In this document: in pieces, positions 14,201 to 24,786 of the stretch | Layout of the letters: each line of letters opens with the position of its first letter | Numbering within the stretch: the first letter of the stretch is position 1 | Assembly (NCBI GenBank): GCA_026874595.1 | Contig: CM049307.1 | Span: forward strand, 57,398,870 to 57,462,869 | Source: Sipunculus nudus | Lineage: Eukaryota > Annelida > Sipuncula > Golfingiida > Sipunculidae | DNA: 64,000 nt | Direction of reading: 5' to 3' | Position numbers and translations under genes: made by a program | Notes under the pieces: model-generated | Told to the model about the DNA's origin: nothing | Database searches by the model: none | Seen by the model: the letters and a program-made list of their open reading frames with translations, nothing else

Positions 14201-15696
14201 TCTCTTTTTTCTACCACATATCTTTGATCCTAGCTCAGCATAATCAAATAAACTTTTGACCTGACTAGGTTGCAAACAAGATCAGATTTTGTAGTGGTTA
14301 TGTTACAGGGTGTTTGCATTATAAGCGTATTTATGTACACATAAGCACATATTTAGTAGAACACATTTTCTAGGTGGTCGTCTAAGCGAGGTTTGATAAA
14401 AAGAGCAAAAATAATTGGGACCATGACAAGGGGTCATAACTGTGATGTGGTCCTAGACCGAGGTGTTCGTTAGGCGAGGTTTTACTGTGATACTTAAAAC
14501 AGGTCTATATATTTTTAGATGTAGAGGAGTGGAAAGGGTTATTTAAACATTATGTTTAATCTGCGATGTGTGTGTACATTCTAGGTTGACGCTAGATGGC
14601 TCGCCTCAGCCACGTGACGATGCGTTTGCTTTGCGTCGCTCCCCCTTCATGGAGCCTCGAATGCCGACGCCACCAAAACCAACTAGTGCGAACATCACCA
14701 CTAACATCGATACTTCAGAAGATGGTACGTGATTTATGAATTATAATTCCCAAAAAAATCATAATAATCATATACAGAATGTTTACTGTCTTGATTCAAA
14801 TCGTATAAATTAAGGTATATACCTTAGTTAAACAGGTATTCGAACGTTCCTCTTATTTTTAACACACATTTCTCCCATGGTGGACTGGAAGTGACTTAAA
14901 TCGAGCCTACTTGAATTTTTACCTCAGCCAAGGAGTTTATGAGTTCAATCCCGTTTATTCGTTTTTGTGATTTCCATGAAACCTTGTGGAGGACTGGAAA
15001 AAGGCTAAAAAGGGAAAAACCTATTAGATTTTGTTTCGGATATGAATTAATTAAGGGGATGTTTTGTCTTGTCGGATCGATGCGCTCTAGTATGTGCCCT
15101 CTAGTTGCAAGATGATGCTTCCAAAGGCCCGTTACTCCAATCTGCTTTGTAAAGTTCCTTTGCGTCATACTGACATAGTTCGTGGCAATACTTACTTGTA
15201 TAATATGTACTCAATCAAAATTTATTTACATATTGTTCACCACTCATCGGAAATTAAGCCTTTTTGTTGGATATCTTCATTCTAACAAAATTATATTATA
15301 TATACACTGGAATATATGTTTTATACAGTAAATTAATAATAATTCAAAATTTCACCAATGAAACCTGTTTCAATAATGGGAAACTGATAGTAGTTTTTTG
15401 TACGATAAAGTTATTCTCATTCTTTTCCAGAAATCTATAAGCCACCAGCGGTGACCACCGATGCCTTCCGACCACGCACGAACCGAAGCGATCGGCCTAG
15501 GTCGGGACTGTCCGGCCCACGTAGCCCACCACCGAAGTCAAGCTCTCCTCCAAACTTGACCACTGAACCTAAGCTGCGATACACGACGACGCCAATCCGC
15601 GAACAGGATATAACGTCACAAAAAGCGTCACTGAATAATATTTTAGGTCCCAAGGAGACATCTCAAACATGGAAACAGGAAAAATCCGTGGCTTGA
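9053..15696 (+). CDS. TBATA: TBATA (thymus, brain and testes associated; SPATIAL) orthologue
   Basis: Seven coding exons: 9053-9272, 9858-10118, 10599-10849, 12429-12510, 12819-12996, 14585-14724 and 15431-15696 (TGA). Every junction is GT-AG and phases join without a frameshift, giving 465 residues. Family hallmarks are visible: RFGQLSHNSFFARHNPHP (about residues 49-66), then RHLKG...VPICTVND across the first junction, an AWRDELKAL segment and YSATTGRLIPPPSRA in exon 3, and the helix VLQMLCQILQ (exon 4). The protein is longer than the mammalian one (about 350 residues), mainly through a Pro/Arg/Ser-rich tail. TBATA has been linked in vertebrates to spermatid differentiation and thymic stroma; the molecular role is poorly known. 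The ATG lies 2 nt after an acceptor (AG 9049-9050), so an upstream noncoding exon is expected. The start codon overlaps a palindromic TGACGTCA, a CREB/ATF-type site. Confidence 0.9.
9774..9824. repeat. (TA)n microsatellite in TBATA intron 1
   Basis: A TA run followed by a short GT run, ending about 30 bp before the acceptor of TBATA exon 2 (AG 9856-9857). Confidence 0.95.
11213..11270. repeat. (GA)n microsatellite in TBATA intron 3
   Basis: A nearly pure GA run interrupted once. Confidence 0.95.
14370..14488 (+). mobile_element. Pogo/mariner-like MITE, copy 2, in TBATA intron 5
   Basis: It shares GTCTAAGCGAGGT, AGAGCAAAA and TTGGGACC with the copy at 6936-7058. It ends GGCGAGGTTTTACTGT, the complement of an ACAGTAAAACCTCG-type terminal repeat. 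No coding capacity. Confidence 0.65.
14922..15060 (+). mobile_element. Degraded 'GCCAAGGAG' interspersed repeat, copy 1
   Basis: It carries GCCAAGGAG, then TTCCATGAAACCTTGTGGAGG and a 'GGGAAAAACCTATTAGATTTTG' segment typical of a widespread animal interspersed repeat. Related copies lie at 25850-26020 and 45795-45905. Located in TBATA intron 6. Confidence 0.5.
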
Positions 15697-15925
15697 TATA
15701 CCAGTCAGTATTTAGGATTCTGAATCCTAACATCGTTACTCAGTATTTAACTATTTCGTATATGTATAAACCGTTTGTGTGCCAAATTTTGTGATTCAAA
15801 GATCTGACAATCACATGCATTAATTTCATTATCATTTGCACAAATACTATCGTGGCGACTATTGCACTATTAACAAGTCACCTCAAGTCTTCGATAAATA
15901 TTGGCCAGTAAGTTTGCAATAGTCC

Positions 15926-15931
15926 AATAAA
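15926..15931 (+). terminator. Polyadenylation signal for TBATA
   Basis: Canonical AATAAA 230 nt after the TBATA stop codon. A second AATAAA at 17309-17314 could end a longer 3' UTR. Confidence 0.55.
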
Positions 15932-16909
15932 AACAAATTAAAGTTAAACCAGAAAGGATATAGAAACCGGTTTTGCAACATACAACTGAAAAAAAGTTTG
16001 ATGTTAGTGTTTTGTCGTTCACTAGCAAAAAAAATCACAAACACGATAATATTCTCATTACACTTTTAACATTTACATGAAAACTGTGTTACTGTCCCCC
16101 AAGGATCACAACTTTAATATTACACGTTGCCATGGACTATTAACCTACATTAAAGTGAGTCAAATATTTGTGTTTGCCCGGGAATCCACTTAAAGTGAGT
16201 GGCAAGTTTTCGTTAAAGATCTCAGACCGCGTGGGTCTGCATTACAGGGCTTCATCAACTTCAAATTAGTCAAATGTCGCTTCTATTTGAAGGTCCCTCC
16301 CATATACTGATGTACTAAGTTGTGATACAGACAAGCATTCCTTTGTGGGGTAGCAGCGCCCCACACCGCCCCTTCATTTTTTTGCAAAGTGGCGCCACGC
16401 GCTGAGATATACCCCCCACAGATTATATGTCCCGGATATAAGAACGCACAATCAATCAATTTGCACGACCCATATCATCTGATAACGTGTGCGTTTCACC
16501 GATAATGGACATGCTTCTAATTTAAGAAATAAACTGCTGTGTCAGTCCTGCATTTTCAGTAATATGGACCACGCGTAATGCGGACATATACAATGTGCGC
16601 ACGCAATATAGACGATTCCTTCGCACTCGCGACATCCGTTAACGATGATTGACATTAGGTGTTCGGGCCCGTTAGATCTACAAGAAAATATAGTATTTGT
16701 CATACACCAACGATAAAATAAAAATCTATGTTTAATTTAACAAAACCTGCAATCATTGTTTACTTGACCCATACACCGCAGACGATTTTTACGCCGAGTG
16801 CGCATGCTCATGCGAAAAGTCTTCTGCGCATGCTAAAACACCCAGCGTGATTAGTCTTTGGGTTATCTGCACAAACTTGCTACATGTGGTGCCACCATAT
16901 ATATACATG

Positions 16910-17027
16910 CAGGGGCAGAACCAGGGTTAACCCTCTCCACTTAATAGAGTTGTAGATCTCTTTCAGTAGGGTATAAGTCCCCTTGTGTAAACGTCAAACC
17001 CCTCCCCAAAACCTGGACCCGCCCCTG
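16910..17027. mobile_element. MITE, CAGGGGCGG family, 118-bp copy with clear TIRs
   Basis: It begins CAGGGGCAGAACCAGGG and ends CCTGGACCCGCCCCTG, an inverted repeat of about 17 bp. Its ends match those of the longer copy at 55796-56008. Confidence 0.7.
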
Positions 17028-19420
17028 ACATTTAATCGCACAATGCATTTTCATACAAATTCCTGTAATTATATTATACATGCTTGTCCAAAGGGCACAT
17101 ATGTCTTTAGACGTACAACTGTACATATGTGGATTTTTTATATATAGACATTGTGGAACATATAGTATTCATGCTTACACGTGTGAGCGTGTGTTTGCTG
17201 TCCTTTTTATCGTTACATTAGCAGTATTTCAACCAAAGTGCATTATGCTATTTGTCAACCTTCTGTGATACCATGTACATATCATTCAAAGTGTGTCTGA
17301 TGTTTAGGAATAAAGTTTATTTCAAACGTTTATCTCTCTTTTTTATTTTCTATAATACCGTTAATATTTGGAGCCATCTATCGTAGACTCACAAAACTAT
17401 ATCCCTTACTTTCCGATATAGGGTGCAACGAAACTATACACCCTAAAAGAATTCTTTCACCTATTTATGACCCTTATTGCCATATATACCTGGGCTTTGA
17501 ATTGGTCACGTGGAGCTCTTATATATTCCTCATATATATCTTCACGAAAACTATTAGGTATCTCATGGACAACATATCTCCTTAAATAAAATTTGCATCA
17601 CTACGTAGAAATAAGGACAAGAACATGAAATGTCTGTAGATTTGTCTCATGATCCTGGCCTGGGTAAAATGATGTTAACACCTATAGTCCGTTCCACGGC
17701 AGGGTGCCCATTGAAATTTGGCAACATTTTCTTGAACTGACAGATTAATTCCAAATAGTATCAAGCAATGAATGAATGGGACTTAGGCGTAATTAACTAC
17801 AGAGAAAAAAACATACCTTGTAAAATGTTTTTGTAGTTCCTTAAAATCAACATATGAGAAAACAGTCTATTTTTACAACATCTCAACCAAACTGATGAAG
17901 GCCAAGGTCACTGGTCACATGCTCAACCAACCACATTTAAAAACCTGTTGATTGGCTGTTAAATGTCGTAATTTTACCTAAAAATGTAATGTCACTTGGT
18001 CAAATAATAAAAAAAGAAACAGAAGTTTGAAAAACATAAATTCTGCTTTTTTTATGTATTTTTACATCTCATATTAGGCCTTTGCTTAATAATGAGCTTT
18101 AGTGTCCGATTTTGTGAGAATATTTAGGTTTAAAAGTATATATGCAATTGTCAGTGGGCACTCACTGGTGAAACAGATTATAGAATCAGTCGGAGCCTAC
18201 ATGGACACCTCCGCCAAAATCTCAATTAAACTTTTCTGTGTCCCCGTTTTCCTATTTACACAGTTTACTGTTTCCAGCCTGGTTCTCAAATGAGCCAAAT
18301 TTCCTTAGTCAATAATGGACTGTTCTTTTGATTTAATCCTGACTCTTCAAATATTTCGTCAGACATTTTGCGTAAATATTAGCAGACAAAACACCAAATA
18401 GCAAAACATACCTCGACACCTAGCGGTATTATTATGAAACTCATCCACATGGTCTGCCTCGCCTTATTGTTTAAAACCATCAACCCACAACTTATATTTT
18501 GTCTTAGCCTACATCGTAGCCTACACTGCTTTGCTAAGTTATATGTATTGAAGTTGTTTTTGTGACTCCTGTGACTATGGCCCACACTCAGAAAGAACTG
18601 ATCAAACCATTAATTCCATGAACGACGTACTTGATAAACGATTGACATTTGTATGTATATTCGCGGGACTTTGTGACCCTGTGTTTGGTTCATCGTTTGA
18701 ATATTTGGGTTTAAATTTGTATAAACCTGCACAACTCCCTTCCCCGGGGATGACCTCAAGATACCAGATCACTCACACGAATCAAGACGTGAAGGGGAGA
18801 CCTCTGTCGGAGATTTTCTAATTAACAGGCGAACCTAAAATATAGTTTGAGTTTACATGCATACCCTCGCCACGATCTTAATTAAACTTGAATGTGTAAT
18901 ACACCAACTCCATGGTACAATCACGGGTGTCTAAGCTCTGGAACAAATACAGCTACTGATACAAGCGAATGGTCCTTACATTCGGCCAGGACAAAGAAAT
19001 TCCGCTATCTCACATTAGTAGGGAATCTTGCCAATTAAAAATGTATTATGGTGATCTAAAATGTAAAGGATTCGTCCTTTGGTGTTACCATAGTCATTAT
19101 TAAAATTGTATTAAATCATTAACAAAAGTCTATTAAAATCTTTTGGTGCTAATATGCAACAAACGAACTACCCAGGTAATAAATCAGGTGATTAATGTTA
19201 CACTCCCACATGGTGGAGGTATTATGATAGACTAGCTGGTGATAAAGGTAAGGATATGTCTTAACATATGCTTAAATCTCAGAGAAGATTTTTCTTCAGT
19301 TAGGAAGCAGGCGGGATGGAAATAAAGGGAGAAACAGGTACAATGGCATCTTGGTACTCATGGGTAAACCCGAATATAGAAATTAAAGTATGTATGTATA
19401 TATATATATATCAATATATA

Positions 19421-19458
<38 letters not shown>

Positions 19459-19473
19459 CATACATACATATAT

Positions 19474-19605
19474 AGTGAAACCCCGACGAGGTGGTCGCGT
19501 TTTTGAAGCCTGATACACATGGCGAAAAAGAACATCGACCGTAATCAAATTGTCGTTATTTTGAGGTGGTCGCGAAACTGATATATTCGTTAAGCTAGGT
19601 TTTGC
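19474..19605 (+). mobile_element. Pogo/mariner-like MITE, copy 3
   Basis: It starts AGTGAAACCCCGAC followed by GAGGTGGTCGCG, and the right part carries GAGGTGGTCGCG again and ends AGGTTTTGC. It is flanked on both sides by TA-rich microsatellites, in keeping with TA-targeting elements. Confidence 0.6.
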
Positions 19606-19615
19606 AATATATTTA

Positions 19616-19650
19616 TATATATATATACACACACACACACAACTATATAT

Positions 19651-19694
<44 letters not shown>
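19616..19694. repeat. (AT)n(CA)n(TA)n microsatellite
   Basis: TA run, short CA run, then a longer TA run. Confidence 0.95.
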
Positions 19695-20267
19695 CGGGAG
19701 GTTTCTGTGTGTGTCAGTGTTAACCATCCTCTGCATCTCAATAAACATGTATGAAAACTTGAATATCGTTCATCTGTATACCGACAAGGACGAACATTCC
19801 CTTGCTTGATCCGCCACTTTCCAGATACGTAACGGGTTTCTCCACCCATCCAAGTTTTTTTTGGTAAAAAACGGTTCAGGAGGTTCTTTGTTTCCTAACA
19901 GACAAGCATATCAACATACAACAAACCACGGATGTGAAGTAAACATAACCACCACCGCAGAGGTAATTAGCTGTAGTTTGAGTCCTAGCTGGAACAAGTT
20001 TCGCCATCGACTGACAACTGATTAGCGCGAGTTTTCCTCTGGTAATGAAATACAACATAGGAGGCTAAGTCGTTCCAATATAAATGCCTATACCGCGTCA
20101 TGCACGGTAAATGGAAGAATGAAATTTTTTAATATGGACAGATTTAAATCCTTCATTGTGAATAGAATTCTTAGAAAACAGAAAGATGAAAGAAGGGGGG
20201 AATCTAGTAAATGCACCAGGGGAGCTAAAATTAGAACAGAGAAAAGATGGCAGATATCAGGATATAG

Positions 20268-20371
<104 letters not shown>

Positions 20372-21959
20372 AGTGTGCAGAATCAGACAGAGTGAATGAC
20401 ACAGACAATGAAGCAGACATTCTAAATCAAAAGTAATATATGTTAAAAGAGAGGAACGTTGTCCTTTGAACCTTTTGCACGGTATATGGCGGATGAGGAA
20501 ATCGACAAAAATGGGTTCACTCGATATATCCTGGTAAAGCTGAACACTTCGATAATCTCGGTAGTACAGTTGGACACAAGTAAAAAAGGCACAGAACAAG
20601 CTGTCATTTGATCCCAGCCTTTCACAAGCCATTACAAGTTATCCGCGATTATCAGATACTGAGGAAAATGATTAGATAGAGAACAGATCATCACTTCAGG
20701 GTTATCATTAGGTAATTTATCTGTACAAAAAACGCTCTCAGGATCGTGGTATATCTGAGTTAGTTATTGACCTTAACAATTAATACTCGAAGTACATAGT
20801 TCAGCTCTATGACCTCGGTTTATGATACTTAGTCCGGTACATGTATTCTGGTTGACCGTCCACAGTTTATAACTCTTTATGAACACCTGTGTTGTTACGA
20901 TCATCAAAGTGTAATTAACGCTAACCATTTATAGTGGTATATGTACAGGTGAGTAGCCAAACTATGGTTTTAGTATATCCTGGTAAAGTTGAATCCATCA
21001 GTGTTCAACCATGAAACACAGTCGAGAGAACTGAGTTTGTTTCGGAGCCGTCTTAATTTCCCTTAGAGTTTTGGAACAGTTCAAAGGTAATGTACGTATT
21101 TGATAAGAAGTAACGCAACTTGGTAAGGTCAGTGCAGCTGTTGCGATCATTTTGGATTCACGAATTCAATATTTAAAACATTTATGGTATATATATTTTA
21201 TTATCTCAGAATAGTTACGTGTCACAGAACTCTGAAAGGTGACAGGTAGGCCCTCAAAGGAATTCCTTAATAAAGCAGCTTGTTTTTTTATTATTTTGAT
21301 AAATTTCTGTTAACCTGTCATAAAGTGCGATATTCAACAATTATATTTTCATGCTATTTAAATGTAAACATATGGGGTCCTGCTTGTCTCAAATGAAATT
21401 AACCAAACTTGTACTTGTAAACTAATTTTAATCATAAAGTTACGTAACATTTTTTAAAAGTTCTTTCACGGAGGAAGATAAATAAACAAATGAGAAATTT
21501 ATGATTTAAGAACCCGCGCACTATATAATATATGTATATCATCATATACTGCAGCTTCTTGATCACGTTTACTAACCAATAAGTGAATTTAACAAAATCC
21601 TGTTTTGTTTACGATTCTGACCGCACAACTAACATATATCAGAATATAGTAATAAAGGAGTTTATCAGTGAATGAAACCTCAAAAAACGGTCATCCTGCC
21701 ACTATCTGCAAGTTATATGAAGTGACCACGTTACATTTCACTGTGCCTCCTTGCATTAACCATTTGAGGTTAATACTCCGAGCTTTATATACTGAAACTC
21801 AAAATGACACCAATATCACCTACATTATCAATATTTGTTTAGTTAAAAATCATCAAAAGGAAAATTCCTTTCCGCTTATTCTCTTTCCGCAGCCATTAGT
21901 TAAGGAATGGTATCCCATTCAGACTTTTTGCAGGTTTTGAGATACAAGAAACAAAAACA

Positions 21960-22919
21960 ATGGGTTCAAGACACTGCCGGCTGCTTCGAGTGGATGAGGT
22001 CCCAGTAACGTTCCAGGAACTCTTCATACGATCAGGATACCGGGAGCCGAACATCTCTGTGACTCAATGTATCAGAAGCTGCTTTCAGCTCACAAACGAA
22101 ACTCTCAACGTGTGGACCCATCTTTTACCAGGATTCTATTTTCTATGGTTGCTAGGCAACCAATCACGTGATATGAATTATATTCGCGATCCCTACACGT
22201 GGCCTATGTTGTGTTTTATGCTTGCTTTGATATTGTTCACATTTGCCAGTGCTCTAGCCCACGTATTAAATGCACTCTCGGATTCTGCCCGCCATACTTG
22301 TTTCTTCGTTGACTACTGGGCTATAAATATGTACGCCATAGGTGGCGCCATCGCATACAGGGCTTATCTGCTCCCGCGAGCGCTGATCGGGACAAAATTT
22401 GCATCAGTTTTTCTGTACATATCATTCTTTAATGCTGTAATCCCAATGTGGATCATGTGCAAAAGTAGATTTCTACAGTACAGTAAGCTAAAAACTGTGT
22501 TGAGACTGTTTGCTTCAACCCTCCCGTATTTCTTCACGAATCTGACCCTGCTTTACCGGATATTGCTTTTTGAGGAAGAAGATCACAACAACACCGCTCT
22601 CTGGCTGTATTTTCGGCAGTTTTGCATGGCTTTTCTATCCGCATTTTTTTACACCAGTCACGTACCCGAACGGTTTACGCCAGGTGTTTTTGATATTTTC
22701 GGACACAGTCATCAGATTTTTCATATATGTGCGGTGATGGGGTCACGTGACCAAATGCGTGGGACGCTATTGGACATGACGGGGAGAAAGGAATATCTGA
22801 CAGCAAACGATAGTCAAGTCACATTTGGCTCAAGCCTAGGATTGTTTATCATGGTTGGTTTGATTAACCTTGCTATTTTATACTACTTTAGAGGGAAGTT
22901 AAAGTCTAAAATTACCTGA
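21960..22919 (+). CDS. Class II PAQR receptor (membrane progestin receptor-like), single exon
   Basis: An intronless frame of 319 residues with seven or more hydrophobic segments. Family marks: DEVPVTFQELFIRSGYREP (residues 12-30), NETLNVWTHLLP (46-57), the putative zinc-site motif S97-x3-H101, D118 in FFVDYW, and HVPERFTPGVFDIFGHSHQIFH (234-255) containing H251-x3-H255. PAQR proteins of this branch (PAQR5-9) are plasma-membrane receptors, several of them reported to bind progestins; related adiponectin receptors are zinc-dependent ceramidases. Which steroid or lipid this one binds cannot be read from sequence. ATG 21960 has a favourable context (ACAATGG) and follows a TTTTTGCAG acceptor (AG 21932-21933), so a 5' noncoding exon is likely. 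Full length for the family. Exact orthology within PAQR5-9 was not resolved. Confidence 0.9.
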   Translation: MGSRHCRLLRVDEVPVTFQELFIRSGYREPNISVTQCIRSCFQLTNETLNVWTHLLPGFYFLWLLGNQSRDMNYIRDPYTWPMLCFMLALILFTFASALAHVLNALSDSARHTCFFVDYWAINMYAIGGAIAYRAYLLPRALIGTKFASVFLYISFFNAVIPMWIMCKSRFLQYSKLKTVLRLFASTLPYFFTNLTLLYRILLFEEEDHNNTALWLYFRQFCMAFLSAFFYTSHVPERFTPGVFDIFGHSHQIFHICAVMGSRDQMRGTLLDMTGRKEYLTANDSQVTFGSSLGLFIMVGLINLAILYYFRGKLKSKIT

Positions 22920-23088
22920 AGCAAGTAGAAATACAAAATGAGTAATTTGTGATAATAATTTTTGCTTAGACTACAGGGTTTATAACGTTAAAGTGACCAT
23001 CTGTTTTTGTCTTTCTCAATCATTAGGGCCAGAACATCCAAAGCTATTGTAAAATTTCTTAAACAAATTAATTATCTAAACATAAAGG

Positions 23089-23094
23089 AATAAA
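23089..23094 (+). terminator. Polyadenylation signal for the PAQR gene
   Basis: AATAAA 170 nt after the stop codon. Confidence 0.6.
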
Positions 23095-23716
23095 GACCTA
23101 TCATCTCATGACATATATCGCTCTGTTGTGTTTCTTCCGCAGGTGGGGTAATTTTGTCGTTTCCTTGGTTGACTGGCTGATTCGTCTGTTAGCAAGTATA
23201 TGAAAAAAAAAAAAAATTAGGAACTGATTTTTTCTTTGAGGGTAATACAAAAGGAACAATCCATTAATTTGTAGACATAATCCCTATAACTATTTTTAAT
23301 AAGAATTATTATAAACTGTTGTGACGTAGGGCAATATCTTTGTCCCGAGAGATGCATGGGACACATTAAATTGTATCAGGGGCGTGTGTGTCGATTCTCT
23401 GTGTTATGGAGCTCAGTTGTGAATCGTATTATCAGTATATCCGGGAATCCATGTAGGCGCTGACTACATATCTGGTTCTGGGGACTTTTATTATAATTCA
23501 TTTAAATTAAGATTCTTGTAAACAAGGTGAAGAAAATGCGAAACGTGGTGGGTGATGTGAAAGGATATAATGATATCAGTTCTTAAGCGATCACCTGGTG
23601 TCGCTGTGGGAATAACAACAACTTATAGTCCCTTACCTAGACACAGTGGCGCACCGCAACCTTCCATTGAGCCTGTGAAAGAGGCAAACAATTTTTTCTC
23701 AGACCCACGTGATTTT

Positions 23717-24529
23717 CTACGGTGGCTGATTTAGGACAGAAAAAATATATATCTCGCAAAAAAACAAATTAAGGAAGCAAAAAATAAAATATCTCGCAAA
23801 AAAAATTTAGGAAGTAAACAAAAAATATATATCTTGCAAACAAAATTTTAAGAAGCCAAAAAAAAAAATATCTTGCAAAAAAATTAAGAAGCAATATATA
23901 TATAATGCTTTGCTTTGTTCTTAAAGTCTCTATTTTCCTGCCTTATAGAATTTTTGTGCTACCGGCTAACTCTGCATATAAATATTAAAGAAATGAAGGT
24001 AATCATAGAAATAATCTAGGTAAACATAATCTATTAAACCTTTCATAAAAATGAGCCAATCCTATGGGGTAAAGGCGGTGTCTTTGTCCATATCCACGTG
24101 TTTACAACATGGGTCGGGGTGGGGGTGGGGGTGCAAAAATTGCCACCGATCGTAATAGAACGATTTCCGGCAGAAACATCTGGCTTCAATTCAGGGAGTA
24201 CAAAGTTTTGTAAATGACAAATATTACATTGCTTCACATGCTCTAACGAACCTCAGCTAGGGATCTTCAATAACTCGGTTACATGTTTTTATCTATATTA
24301 ACACTGGCTCAAGTACCTTGTGTACAAGTAGCCTGTAGATAAAATGTTTATTTGTCAAAATGGCGTTATTAAGAACCTTTCCCCAGCAAGGATTACCTTT
24401 ACTTCTTTAATATGAATATGCAGAGTTTGCCGGTATCACCAAAATTCTATAAATAAGGCAGGTGAATTGTGTCTGACCAAAGCAGAGCATTTTGCCGAAG
24501 GAAAATCATGATGAAATCTCGAGATCTCG

Positions 24530-24615
<86 letters not shown>

Positions 24616-24635
24616 TTGCTTCCTAATTTTTTTTG

Positions 24636-24673
<38 letters not shown>

Positions 24674-24781
24674 TTTATTCCTCAAATATTTTAAGCAAGA
24701 TATATATTTTTCTTTGCTTCCTATTTTTTTTTGCGAGATCTCAAGATAAATATTTTTTTGGTCCTAAATCAGCCACTGTAG
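23717..24781. mobile_element. Foldback element with long, internally repetitive TIRs
   Basis: The ends CTACGGTGGCTGATTTAGGA and its near-complement at 24762-24781 face each other. Just inside the left end are four or five imperfect units of roughly 35-40 bp built from 'ATATATCTCGC(A)n...AGGAAGC'. The same units appear in reverse complement at about 24608-24755. A possible 5-bp target duplication ATTTT lies at 23712-23716 and 24782-24786. The 700-bp centre has no coding frame. The architecture (subrepeat-filled inverted termini) is that of foldback-type DNA elements. Confidence 0.7.
24533..24668. repeat. (AT)n microsatellites inside the foldback element
   Basis: Two TA runs (24533-24607 and 24639-24668) lie at the inner edge of the right terminal repeat. 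Confidence 0.9.
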
Positions 24782-24786
24782 ATTTT

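Noticed and set aside
21668-21940. 90-codon frame just upstream of the PAQR gene
   Set aside because: It covers the predicted 3' splice site of a 5' UTR intron and has no recognisable domain. It could only be an upstream ORF if this region were transcribed unspliced.
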